Shown piece by piece: positions 9,046-16,921 of a stretch of 64,000 nucleotides of DNA. Within the stretch, counting starts at the first letter, position 1, and each line of letters opens with the position of its first letter. The notes beneath the pieces are model-generated. The model did not search any database. It saw only the letters and a list, made by a program, of their open reading frames with translations, and was not told where the DNA came from. Position numbers and translations under genes: made by a program. This stretch comes from Bradyrhizobium iriomotense (GTDB lineage Bacteria; Pseudomonadota; Alphaproteobacteria; Rhizobiales; Xanthobacteraceae): the NCBI RefSeq assembly GCF_018129405.1, contig NZ_JAFCLP010000013.1, positions 1-64,000 on the forward strand, in the 5' to 3' direction.

Positions 9046-9555
9046 TCAAGCCGCCACCACCGCCGGGATCGGCAGTGCCGTCACCGACTTGATCTTCTCC
9101 ATCGCGAAGCGCGAGGTGACGTTCTTCAGCGGCACCGCACTGATCAGCTTCTTGTAGAAGATGTCGTAGGCCTGCATGTCCGCGACCACGACGCGCAGCA
9201 TGTAATCGACGTCGCCGGCCATGCGATAAAACTCCATCACCTCCGGCATGGCGCTGACGGCCTCGGCGAATTTCTTCAGCCAGGCGTCGGAATGATCGGA
9301 GCTTTCCACCGACACGAACACAGAGATGCCGAGCCCGATCTTGTTCTGGTCGACCAGCGCGACCCGCTTCAGGATCACGCCATCGGCCTCCAGGCGCTGG
9401 ATGCGCTTCCAGCACGGGGTCGAGGACAACCCGACGCGGTCGCCGATCTCGGCAACGGACAGGGAGGCATCTTCCTGGAGTACCATCAGAATCTTGCGGT
9501 CGATGGCGTCGAGGCGGCGGCTGGTCTCGGGGATCTGGACGGCGACGTCAGTCAT
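9046..9555 (-). CDS. Lrp/AsnC-family transcriptional regulator
   Basis: A 169-residue regulator with an N-terminal AsnC-type winged HTH (RRLDAIDRKILMVLQ; GLSSTPCWKRIQRLE is the recognition region) and a C-terminal RAM domain (about 85-155) for effector binding and oligomerisation. The family senses amino acids and related metabolites. The ATG at 9555 is used because the usual N terminus begins here; an upstream in-frame extension lacks similarity to the family. Stop at the repeat-rich side at 9046. The A/T-rich stretch 9575-9620 upstream contains GATTTTCTCTATATC and may include the promoter and an autoregulatory site. Confidence 0.9.
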   Translation of the reverse strand: MTDVAVQIPETSRRLDAIDRKILMVLQEDASLSVAEIGDRVGLSSTPCWKRIQRLEADGVILKRVALVDQNKIGLGISVFVSVESSDHSDAWLKKFAEAVSAMPEVMEFYRMAGDVDYMLRVVVADMQAYDIFYKKLISAVPLKNVTSRFAMEKIKSVTALPIPAVVAA

Positions 9556-9652
9556 TTGAAGAACTTTGTTCCATTTCAGGGGCCGATTTCCCTGATATAG
9601 AGAAAATCTTTCCACAGCAAGCCCATAATCTCGGCGTAACGGTGGAATCGCT

Positions 9653-10576
9653 CTAGGGTTGGCTACGCAAAAACTCTTCAACTTCAATGCGTTGCGGGGC
9701 AGCCAGGCCCCCGCCGTGGCGGGTGCATTTCAGTGCTGCGGCGGCCGCGGCGAATCGCAGCGCCTCCCGCACTCCCTTACCCTCGGCGAGGCAAAGCGCG
9801 AATCCGCCATGGAAGACGTCGCCGGCACCGAGCGTATCGACAGCCTGGACCGGGAAGGCCGGGGTCTCCTCGAGCGCGCCCGCCTGGTCCAGCCAGATCG
9901 TGCCATGCGGGCCGCGGGTGGCGGCGAGGAAGGCCGGCGTCAGGCCGGACAGGCGCCTCAGCGCCGCGCCGTCATCGGCGATGCCGGCCGTCTCCTGCAC
10001 CTGTTCGCTGGCGAACAGCAGGTGCGAGGCAGCGGTGAGCAGTTCGTCCTGCAACGACATCGCGCGGTCGACGCCGACGATGACGGGAATGCCGCGCCGG
10101 CGTGCCTCGGTGCAGAGATCGATGCAGAAGGTGCCGCAGCGGCTCTCGATCAGGACCGCCTGGCAATCGGCGAGCAGCTTGTCGGCGTCGGGCAGCTTCA
10201 CGTTCCACAGCCCGGGATCGCGATAAATGGTGAGCGTCCGCTCGCCGGAGGGCTCGATCATGATTGCGGAGACCGGCGTGGCCAGACCCGGCATGCGCAC
10301 GATGTGCGTGGTGTCGATGCCGTCTTGCGCCATCTGCGCGAGAATGAAATCGCTCGACGTCTCCCGCGCATCGCCCATGGGACCTGCGAACGCGACGCGG
10401 CCGCCAAGTCGTGCCGTCGCGATGGCTGCATTGAGCGCATTGCCGCCGCAGATCTCCGCCAGATGCGTGGCGTTCGCCTTGCTGCCGCGCGCGGGCACGG
10501 CCTCGACCCGGAAGGTGAGGTCGCGCACGGGAATGCCGATGCAGAGGATGCGCGGCGCGGTCGCAGGTAGCGCCAT
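9653..10576 (-). CDS. PfkB-family carbohydrate kinase
   Basis: A 307-residue ribokinase-fold sugar kinase. It shows the first PfkB signature as CGGNALNAAIA (43-53) and the second signature DTLGAGDVFHGGFA with catalytic Asp253 and the anion hole GAGD. The fold phosphorylates a sugar or sugar acid with ATP; the substrate cannot be read from the sequence. It is the last gene of a minus-strand operon HIT-nudC-pfkB; only 6 bases separate it from the nudC stop. The stop codon lies about 100 bases upstream of the Lrp gene. Confidence 0.9.
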   Translation of the reverse strand: MALPATAPRILCIGIPVRDLTFRVEAVPARGSKANATHLAEICGGNALNAAIATARLGGRVAFAGPMGDARETSSDFILAQMAQDGIDTTHIVRMPGLATPVSAIMIEPSGERTLTIYRDPGLWNVKLPDADKLLADCQAVLIESRCGTFCIDLCTEARRRGIPVIVGVDRAMSLQDELLTAASHLLFASEQVQETAGIADDGAALRRLSGLTPAFLAATRGPHGTIWLDQAGALEETPAFPVQAVDTLGAGDVFHGGFALCLAEGKGVREALRFAAAAAALKCTRHGGGLAAPQRIEVEEFLRSQP

Positions 10577-10582
10577 CGGCGG

Positions 10583-11521
10583 TCAGCTCTTGTCGTGCAC
10601 CCAGCGGCCGAGCAGGTGATGGGCGATGGCGAAGGGATGTGGGCCGGCGAGCCCGTCGGGATGCGTCCGCGTCAGCATCTTGGCCGCCTCCTCGCGCGTG
10701 AACCAGCGCGCGTCTTCCAGCTCGGAGTGATCGACGACGATGTCCTCGCTCACGGCCCGCGCGCTGCAGCCGATCATCAGCGACGACGGGTATGGCCAGG
10801 GCTGCGTCATGTAATATTGCACGTCGGTGCAGCTTATGCCGGACTCTTCGAGGATCTCGCGGCGCACAGCGTCCTCGATCGTCTCGGCCGCCTCGACGAA
10901 GCCGGCAAGGCACGAAAACATGCCGGGCGGAAACTGCTTCTGGCGGCCGAGCAGGCATTTGTTACCGGACGACACGTGCATGATCACGACGGGGTCTGTG
11001 CGCGGAAAATGCTCGGCCTTGCAGCTCGGACAGTCGCGCTTCCAGCCGCCTTCCTTCATCGCGCTACGCGTGCCGCAATTGGCGCAATAGCCGTGGCGCT
11101 GGTGCCAGCCGACCATCGACTTCGCCATCGCCACGGCCGAGAGCTCCTCGGGCGGGATCGCGCCCTGCATCGCCATGCCGCGCAGCTCGGTGACGGTGTA
11201 GTCCTCGCGGCCGATCAGCTGCTCGGCGGCGGCCTGCGACATGCCCATGCCGAACATTGCCGCGCCGTCGCGCAGGCCCAGGAAGACTGTGCCGGGATTG
11301 GCGCCGCATTTCAGCGCCTCGTCGATTCCCAGCAGCGCGCGCACCTTGTCGCCCTCGCGCTTCACCAGCAGCGAGTCGCGATAGACGACGTAGGCGCGCG
11401 AGGACGGCTTCTGTTCCAGCGCGAACAGCTTTTCGTCGTCGCGGCGCAGATGCGCGGCGCGGTCGAGGACGTTGGTGACGAAGGCCGGCTGCCCCAGCGG
11501 AAATGCGTCGAATGCTGACAT
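10583..11521 (-). CDS. nudC: NADH pyrophosphatase (NudC type)
   Basis: A 312-residue Nudix hydrolase. It has an N-terminal NUDIX-like domain, a zinc ribbon with Cys146, Cys149, Cys164 and Cys167, the Nudix box (207-229, starting GFVEAAETIEDAVRRE) and the NADH-pyrophosphatase signature TQPWPYPSS just after it. The family splits NADH into NMNH and AMP and in some bacteria also removes NAD caps from RNA. ATG 11521 (MSAFDAFP) was chosen; a longer frame to 11593 reads into the HIT gene. It follows the HIT gene by 10 bases and precedes the pfkB gene by 6. Confidence 0.92.
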   Translation of the reverse strand: MSAFDAFPLGQPAFVTNVLDRAAHLRRDDEKLFALEQKPSSRAYVVYRDSLLVKREGDKVRALLGIDEALKCGANPGTVFLGLRDGAAMFGMGMSQAAAEQLIGREDYTVTELRGMAMQGAIPPEELSAVAMAKSMVGWHQRHGYCANCGTRSAMKEGGWKRDCPSCKAEHFPRTDPVVIMHVSSGNKCLLGRQKQFPPGMFSCLAGFVEAAETIEDAVRREILEESGISCTDVQYYMTQPWPYPSSLMIGCSARAVSEDIVVDHSELEDARWFTREEAAKMLTRTHPDGLAGPHPFAIAHHLLGRWVHDKS

Positions 11522-11531
11522 TGTTGTTCTT

Positions 11532-11951
11532 TCAACCCAACCAGATTTTTCGGCGAAGCGCGCTGATGAAATTCTGCACCTCCGCGGCGTCATGCGCCAG
11601 CGGCGGCATCACGCCCCACACCGGTCGCGGCCAGGCCGCATCACTGGTCCGCCGTGCGATGATGTGGACGTGCAGCTGCGGCACGAGGTTGCCGAGCGCG
11701 GCGACATTGAGCTTGTCGCATTTGGTGATCTCCTTCAGCGCGCGCGAGACGCGGGAGATCTCGGTCATCAGCTGCGCCTGCTGCACCTCGTCGAGATCGA
11801 TGATCTCGACCGCATCGACCCGCCGCGGCACCAGCAGCAGCCAGGGATAATGCGCGTCCTTGATGACCAGCACCTTCGACAGCGGCAGATCGCCGATGTC
11901 GATGGTGTCCTCTTTCAGGCGGGAGTGCAGCGACCAGGCGGGTTCGGGCAT
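11532..11951 (-). CDS. HIT-family hydrolase lacking the third motif histidine
   Basis: A 139-residue HIT-domain protein. The nucleotide-binding motif reads PQLHVHIIAR: His94 and His96 are present, but the third His of the HxHxH pattern is Ile. The catalytic middle His is kept. This form is common in one group of bacterial HIT proteins, often labelled diadenosine-tetraphosphate hydrolase. Being first in a three-gene operon with nudC and a sugar kinase gene suggests a nucleotide clean-up role. The open frame from ATG 11951 covers the whole domain. Confidence 0.87.
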   Translation of the reverse strand: MPEPAWSLHSRLKEDTIDIGDLPLSKVLVIKDAHYPWLLLVPRRVDAVEIIDLDEVQQAQLMTEISRVSRALKEITKCDKLNVAALGNLVPQLHVHIIARRTSDAAWPRPVWGVMPPLAHDAAEVQNFISALRRKIWLG

Positions 11952-12055
11952 ATGCGTTTCCGGATGGCCCGACGGGGAACGGGCTTGTTTGGTGCGACCA
12001 TACGACAGCGATTCCGATTGGGGAAGGATTGGGCCCCGCTACTGCTGCATACACG

Positions 12056-12215
12056 GTCGTCGTCCCGGACAAGCGCGCCCCAAGTGCGCGCAGATCCGGG
12101 ACCCATAACCACAGGGAGTGGTTATTGCGCGAGCCGGTAGCTCCGAATCTTCGCCAAACTCGATCCTGTGGTTATGGGTCCCGGGTCTGCGCTGACGCTT
12201 GCCCGGGACGACGAC
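12056..12215. repeat. Extragenic palindrome, family H, with nested module
   Basis: Long inverted repeat with outer arms GTCGTCCCGGACAAGCG and CGCTTGCCCGGGACGACG-like. The inner arms contain CCATAACCACAGG and its inverse CCTGTGGTTATGG. The same inner module is found in the unrelated outer frame at 42384-42523, so the element is a mosaic. It fills the gap upstream of the HIT gene and downstream of the cycloisomerase-like gene. Confidence 0.8.
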
Positions 12216-12240
12216 CGAGTTTGTGGTGGCGCAGGCGGCC

Positions 12241-13368
12241 CTACCCCTCCGCCAGCACCCGCGCATTGGCGCGGACCGAGGCTTCGCTGACGCGGATGCC
12301 GAGGCCGGGGCCGTCGGGCACCACGACGTGGCCGGCGCGGTTGGCGACGCGCTCTTCCAGCACGTCCTCGGTCAGCACGTGGTGCGGCATGTAGAATTCG
12401 CAGCCGAGCGAAATGCCTGATGTGGCCGCGATCAGCTGCGTGCCGGCGGCAAGGCCAATGCCGCCTTCCCACAGCGTGCCGCCATAACCGGGCAGGCCGG
12501 CGATGTCGGCGATCGCCATGATCGCCTGCGCCTCGAACAGGCCGCCGGCCTTCATCAGCTTGATCGAGACCGCATCGGCCGCTTCGCGGCGCACTACCTC
12601 CATCATATCGCGGCGGTCGAAGCAGCTTTCGTCCGCGAGCACGGGCGTCTCCAGCGCCGCGGTGAGCTGCGCCATCACGTCGAGATATTTCCGCGGCACG
12701 GGCTGCTCGATGAAGGTCGGCGCGAACTCTTCGACATCGCGCAAGATCTTGATGGCGTCGAATGGTGCCAGCGCCTGGTTGTAGTCGACGCGCAGGTCGA
12801 CCTTGTCGCCAAACTCCTTCCGGATCGCCTCGAGGTGATCGAGATCCTCGCGATGCGGCTTCACGCCGGTCTTGACCTTGTAGATGACGTTCCCTTCGGG
12901 AACCATCTTTTGCATGCGCTCGAGATCGGCGGAAAAATCCGGATCGGCGATCGAGAAGGAGAGAGGGATGGTGTCGCGCACCCGGCCGCCGAGGAGGTCG
13001 GCGACCGAGAGCCCTGACGATTTGCCGACGATGTCGAGCAGCGCCATCTCGATTCCGACCTTGGCTTCGGCATGTCCGACTAGCGCGCGGTCGAGCTCGG
13101 CCATCAGCGCGCGGATTCGGCGCACCGGCTTGCCGAGCACGATCGGCCGCAAATAGATGTCGAGCGCGGAGAACGCGGCCTCCGGCGTTCCCGTAAAGAC
13201 CTCCCACGGCGCTGCCTCGCCCCAGCCGACCACGCCGTCGCTCGAGGTGAGCTCGATCAGCACGCGTTTCACCGTGCCCTTGACGTTGCCGACGCCCTGC
13301 AGGCGCGCCATCTTGATCGGGCTTTCGATCAGGAACAGCCTGATACGTTCGACGGTTGCTTCGGTCAT
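12241..13368 (-). CDS. Muconate cycloisomerase-like enolase-superfamily enzyme
   Basis: A 375-residue enzyme with the enolase-superfamily capping domain (1-130) and TIM barrel. KxK motif YKVKTG has Lys164 and Lys166; metal-binding residues follow in LRVDYNQ, FIEQP and LADES, and the second-side base is in SIKLMKAGG. This is the muconate lactonizing enzyme subgroup (COG4948), which includes cycloisomerases, dipeptide epimerases and N-acylamino acid racemases. It is the last gene of the operon after an amino acid ABC importer and an SDR; its ATG overlaps the SDR stop (ATGA). The context favours a substrate with an amino acid or acidic group, but that is inference. Confidence 0.9.
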   Translation of the reverse strand: MTEATVERIRLFLIESPIKMARLQGVGNVKGTVKRVLIELTSSDGVVGWGEAAPWEVFTGTPEAAFSALDIYLRPIVLGKPVRRIRALMAELDRALVGHAEAKVGIEMALLDIVGKSSGLSVADLLGGRVRDTIPLSFSIADPDFSADLERMQKMVPEGNVIYKVKTGVKPHREDLDHLEAIRKEFGDKVDLRVDYNQALAPFDAIKILRDVEEFAPTFIEQPVPRKYLDVMAQLTAALETPVLADESCFDRRDMMEVVRREAADAVSIKLMKAGGLFEAQAIMAIADIAGLPGYGGTLWEGGIGLAAGTQLIAATSGISLGCEFYMPHHVLTEDVLEERVANRAGHVVVPDGPGLGIRVSEASVRANARVLAEG

Positions 13369-14120
13369 GTCAGGCCTCCATTGACGTGCCAGACCTGGCC
13401 GGTGACGTAGGACGCCTTCGGGGATGCCAGGAAGGCGATGATTTCGGCGACTTCCTCTGGCCGCCCGCGGCGGCGCATCGGAATCAGTGCTTCGGTTGCG
13501 GCGATTTGCTCGGGCGACAGCCGGCTCTCGCTTGGTTTGTCCTTGACGATGAGACCGGGGGACACCGCATTCACAGTGATGCCGTCCTTGGCGAGCTCCA
13601 TCGCGGTGAGCCGCACCAGCGCTTCCAGCGCGGAGCGGCTCGCCGCGGTCGCGGCGAACGGCGCGAATTCGGGTCGGATCGCATGTGCGACGAAGGAGGA
13701 CACTGCGACGATCCGCGCGTCGTGCCCTGCGCGCAGCAGCGGCAGTGCCGCGTCGACGAGCCGCGTGAAGGCCAGCGCCGATTCATCCATCGCCTGCCGG
13801 AACTCCTCCGCCGGCGTGCCGATGGCACTGCCGCGGCGGGCATGGCCGCCGACGAGAACCAGTCCGTCGAGCCGGCCGAAGGCGGCTTGCGCTGCTGCGA
13901 TGGCGTCGGTGACCGCCGCTTCCTCGGCGAGATCGCCGAGGCATTTTGCGACCACGGCACCTTTCGCTTCGGCTTCCGCCGCGGTGGCGTCGAGACCTTC
14001 CGCGTTCGACCGCGTGTGCAGCAGCAACGCGGTGCCTGGCGACGCCAGCAGTTCTGCGGTGGCGCGGCCGATGCCGCTGGCGGTACCGGTGACGAGATAG
14101 GCGCGATCGATATTGGACAT
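13365..14120 (-). CDS. SDR-family protein with substituted catalytic Tyr and Lys
   Basis: A 251-residue Rossmann-fold protein of the short-chain dehydrogenase/reductase family. The cofactor motif TGTASGIG and the C-terminal motif [11 protein letters not shown] are normal, and the catalytic Ser region (AVSSF) is present. At the YxxxK position the sequence is T158-A-A-S-R162: Tyr is Thr and Lys is Arg. The protein may therefore be catalytically altered or non-catalytic. The ATG at 14120 shares one base with the preceding ATPase stop (TGATG); a GTG at 14123 is an alternative. It overlaps the downstream cycloisomerase gene by four bases. Confidence 0.88.
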   Translation of the reverse strand: MSNIDRAYLVTGTASGIGRATAELLASPGTALLLHTRSNAEGLDATAAEAEAKGAVVAKCLGDLAEEAAVTDAIAAAQAAFGRLDGLVLVGGHARRGSAIGTPAEEFRQAMDESALAFTRLVDAALPLLRAGHDARIVAVSSFVAHAIRPEFAPFAATAASRSALEALVRLTAMELAKDGITVNAVSPGLIVKDKPSESRLSPEQIAATEALIPMRRRGRPEEVAEIIAFLASPKASYVTGQVWHVNGGLT

Positions 14121-14914
14121 CACGGTGTTGCGTTGGCCGGCGGCAGCGCGCCGGTGCGGTGGAAATGGCTGAGGAAAGCGCGCGTTGCGGCTTGTTGCGG
14201 ATGGTCGATCACCTGCCGCGCCGGGCCTTCCTCGACCACGATTCCGTCGCGCATGAAGATCAGGCGATCTGCGACCTCGCGGGCAAACGCGATCTCATGG
14301 GTCACGATCACCATGGTCATGCCTTCGGACGCGAGCCGCTGCATCACGTTCAGCACCTCGCCGACGAGCTCGGGATCGAGCGCCGAGGTGGCTTCGTCGA
14401 ACAGCATGACGTCGGGCTCCATCGCAAGTGCCCGCGCGATCGCGACGCGCTGCTTCTGTCCTCCGGAGAGCGTCGCGGGATATTGATCGGCTTTCTCGGC
14501 GAGGCCCACCTTGGCAAGCTGAGCCCGTGCGAGCTTTTCCGCATCGGCCTTGGCCATGCGCCGCACCGTGACCGGGCCCTCCATTACGTTCTGAAGGGTC
14601 GTCATGTGCGGGAACAGATTAAAATGCTGGAACACCATGCCGGTGGTTGCGCGGAACTTTGCGAGAGTCTTCACATCGGGGAGCTTCGCGCCCTCGCCGA
14701 ATGCAAAGCGGGTGTCGCCGACGCGGACGCTGCCGCCATCGGGCACGACCAGCAGATTGATGCAGCGGAGCAGCGTCGATTTGCCCGAGCCTGATGGCCC
14801 GATCAGCGCCACGACGCCGCCCTTGGCGACGTCGAGATTGATGTTCTTCAGGACCTCGTTGCTGCCAAAGCTCTTGCGCAGGCCCCGGATCTCGATCTTC
14901 GTTGTATCGCTCAT
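14120..14914 (-). CDS. Polar amino acid ABC transporter, ATP-binding protein
   Basis: A 264-residue ATPase of the polar amino acid uptake (PAAT) type. Walker [10 protein letters not shown] is at 39-47, followed by a Q-loop MVFQHFNLF, signature LSGGQKQRV, Walker B with DEATSALD and the H-loop VTHE. It powers the permease encoded upstream; the ATG overlaps the permease stop by four bases, and its own stop touches the SDR start. The lack of gaps indicates one translationally coupled mRNA from permease to cycloisomerase. Confidence 0.93.
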   Translation of the reverse strand: MSDTTKIEIRGLRKSFGSNEVLKNINLDVAKGGVVALIGPSGSGKSTLLRCINLLVVPDGGSVRVGDTRFAFGEGAKLPDVKTLAKFRATTGMVFQHFNLFPHMTTLQNVMEGPVTVRRMAKADAEKLARAQLAKVGLAEKADQYPATLSGGQKQRVAIARALAMEPDVMLFDEATSALDPELVGEVLNVMQRLASEGMTMVIVTHEIAFAREVADRLIFMRDGIVVEEGPARQVIDHPQQAATRAFLSHFHRTGALPPANATP

Positions 14915-15573
14915 TCGCTCACCGCCAGTCGCTTCTCGCCGCGGCGGACGATGATGGTGAGCGGGATCAGGATCGCCGCATAGGCGACCGCAACCGCCGT
15001 GTAGGTTTCCAGCGGCCGGTAGCTGTCATGGGCGGCGACCTGGCTCTGATAGACAAGGTCCGGCACCGCCAGCACCGAGACCAGCGACGTGTTCTTGAAC
15101 TGGATGATCGACTGGTTCATCAGTGCCGGGATCATGCGCTTGATCGCCTGCGGCAGCACGATGCGACGCATGGCCTGGCTCGGCGTCATGCCGAGCGCGG
15201 CGCCGGCCTCCGACTGGCCGCTGTCGATCGAGACGATGCCGCCGCGGATGATCTCCGAATAGAACGAGCCGCCATAGAGCGAGAGCGCCAGCGCCGAGGC
15301 CGTGATCGGCGTCATCTCGACACCGGCGAGAATCGGCAGCGCGTAATAGAACCAGATCAGCTGCACCAGGATCGGCGTGCAGCGGAACGCCTCGATGAAG
15401 GCCAGCGCGGTCAGCCGCAGCGCCCTGAAGCGCGACAGGCTGCCGAACGCCCCACACAGGCCGAACAGCAGTCCGCACACGACGATGACCACGGTGAAGC
15501 CGACAGTGACGCCGAGCCCGTTGAGAAAGAGCCAGCGATAGCTCCAGAGGATGCCGAAGTCCCACTGATACAT
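14911..15573 (-). CDS. Polar amino acid ABC transporter, permease
   Basis: A 220-residue inner-membrane permease of the HisMQ type, with about five hydrophobic segments and the EAA loop [19 protein letters not shown] that docks the ATPase. A single permease gene implies a homodimer. The ATG at 15573 fits. It is separated from the binding-protein gene by about 130 bases that hold a strong palindrome (15613-15690), while all downstream junctions are overlapping. Confidence 0.92.
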   Translation of the reverse strand: MYQWDFGILWSYRWLFLNGLGVTVGFTVVIVVCGLLFGLCGAFGSLSRFRALRLTALAFIEAFRCTPILVQLIWFYYALPILAGVEMTPITASALALSLYGGSFYSEIIRGGIVSIDSGQSEAGAALGMTPSQAMRRIVLPQAIKRMIPALMNQSIIQFKNTSLVSVLAVPDLVYQSQVAAHDSYRPLETYTAVAVAYAAILIPLTIIVRRGEKRLAVSE

Positions 15574-15612
15574 GCGTGTCTTAACTCGTCGTACGCCCTA
15601 GCCGCTGGCATT

Positions 15613-15690
15613 GTCGTTCCGGGGCGATGCGAAGCATCGAACCCGGAACCTCGAGATTCCGGGTTCGCCCTGCGGGCGCCCCGGAATGAC
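15613..15690. repeat. Extragenic palindrome, family E copy 1
   Basis: Inverted repeat with arms GTCGTTCCGGGGCG and CGCCCCGGAATGAC, plus an inner pair AACCCGGAACC / ATTCCGGGTT. It lies between the binding-protein stop and the permease start of the amino acid importer operon. Copy 2 is at 23748-23827. Confidence 0.85.
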
Positions 15691-15701
15691 AGTGTGAGAA
15701 T

Positions 15702-16547
15702 TTACAGCGAAACGCCCGGCGGAATGTCCGCTTCGGTCACGCCCACGAGCTCCATATTCGTGATGATCGCGTTACGGATGAAGCCGAGGCCCTTGTTGAA
15801 GTCGATCCAGGTGTTGACGTAGTCGCGCCAGGTCTTGTCGCTCTCGCGGCGGAAGCCGGCGTTGGACGTGGTGGCAAAGATCGGCGTCGGCAGCACGAAC
15901 TGGCCGAGCGAGGGGTTCTTCTTCAGCACGGTGAGCGACAGCATGGTGATCAGGCACTGCGCGTCGACGCGGCCGGTCTGCAGCGCGGCGGTGGCATCAT
16001 CGGCGGTCTTGAGCCTGGTGATCTGCGCCTTCGGCGTCAGGCGGCTGACGACCTGGTCGTGCGAGGAGCCCTGGTCGACCGCGATCTTGATGTCGGGCGA
16101 GTTCAGTTCGGCCCAGCTCTTCGGCTTGAAGTCCTTCTTGCAGAGGATGCCGAAGGCGTTGTTGAAGACCGGCACCGAGAAGTCGATCACCAGCGCGCGC
16201 TTCGGCGTCGGGTTGAGGCCGAAGAAGATGTCGATCTTGTTGGACTGCAGGTCGAGCACCGAATTGCCCCAGGTGGTCTCGGTGATCTCGAGCTCGGCCT
16301 CCATGTCGTCGGCAAGCCCCTTGGCAATGTCGATGTAGAAGCCCTTCCACTGGCCGGTCGCCAGATCCTTCATGTAATAGGGCGCGCCGCCGCCGACCGC
16401 GCCGATCCGCATCTTCTTGGTCCGGCGGATGCGGGCGAAGGTCGATTCGTTCGGATCGGCGGTCTGGGCCACGGCTGGCGCGGCCAGCGCGGCCGCAGTC
16501 ACGGCACCAAGTCCGACAATCGATGCAACATCACGACGTGTAACCAT
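15702..16547 (-). CDS. Polar amino acid ABC transporter, periplasmic binding protein
   Basis: A 281-residue SBP_bac_3 protein. ATG 16547 gives MVTRRDVASIVGLGAVTA, a signal sequence with an Arg pair that could use the Tat route, with cleavage after APAVAQ. The mature part shows the family features: KMRIGAVGGGAPYYMKD, GFYIDIAKGLADDM and NKIDIFFGLNPTPKRA, then a second lobe with VDQGSSHD. A longer in-frame extension to 16760 runs towards the SRP RNA region and is rejected. It is the first gene of the importer/SDR/cycloisomerase operon. The ligand is probably an amino acid or analogue; no more can be said. Confidence 0.9.
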   Translation of the reverse strand: MVTRRDVASIVGLGAVTAAALAAPAVAQTADPNESTFARIRRTKKMRIGAVGGGAPYYMKDLATGQWKGFYIDIAKGLADDMEAELEITETTWGNSVLDLQSNKIDIFFGLNPTPKRALVIDFSVPVFNNAFGILCKKDFKPKSWAELNSPDIKIAVDQGSSHDQVVSRLTPKAQITRLKTADDATAALQTGRVDAQCLITMLSLTVLKKNPSLGQFVLPTPIFATTSNAGFRRESDKTWRDYVNTWIDFNKGLGFIRNAIITNMELVGVTEADIPPGVSL

Positions 16548-16727
16548 TGGGATCAATCGCTTTTCTGGTTGGGTGAGTTCCGGCAGCGTTCTTAGCAAGG
16601 TGGTCCCGGCAGCGAAAGCACAGCCTATCGGCTGGGCAGGCCGAAAATTGCCCGGATGCTGGGCAAACTCAATCCGCTCGCGCCGATACCCGCTTGCTTT
16701 CCGCTCCCTTTGGCCCCAAATAGGGAC

Positions 16728-16828
16728 CGGGAGATTGGCGGTGGACGAGCCACTCGCCAACCGGGTCAGGTCCGGAAGGAAGCAGCCCTAACGAGGTCCG
16801 GATCGGGTCGCTCGTCAGTCTCCTACCT
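16728..16828 (+). ncRNA. ffs: Small signal recognition particle RNA (4.5S)
   Basis: About 100 bases that fold as one long hairpin, with ends GGGAGATTG and CAGTCTCC pairing. The apical domain has the universal SRP motif: GGTCAGGTCCGGAAGGAAGC followed by AGCCCTAACGA, the Ffh-binding internal loop and GGAA tetraloop. A short T-run (16829-16834) follows and could terminate it. It sits directly upstream of dnaX, as is usual in alphaproteobacteria. The ends are good to a few bases. Confidence 0.95.
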
Positions 16829-16921
16829 GTTTTTCCGAGCGAATTGCGCCGGCGGGCCTTCCCGCCAGCGCGCTCCTTTCCGCAAAAGCCGGCCGAGAGA
16901 GATTTCATTGCGGATCGACCG

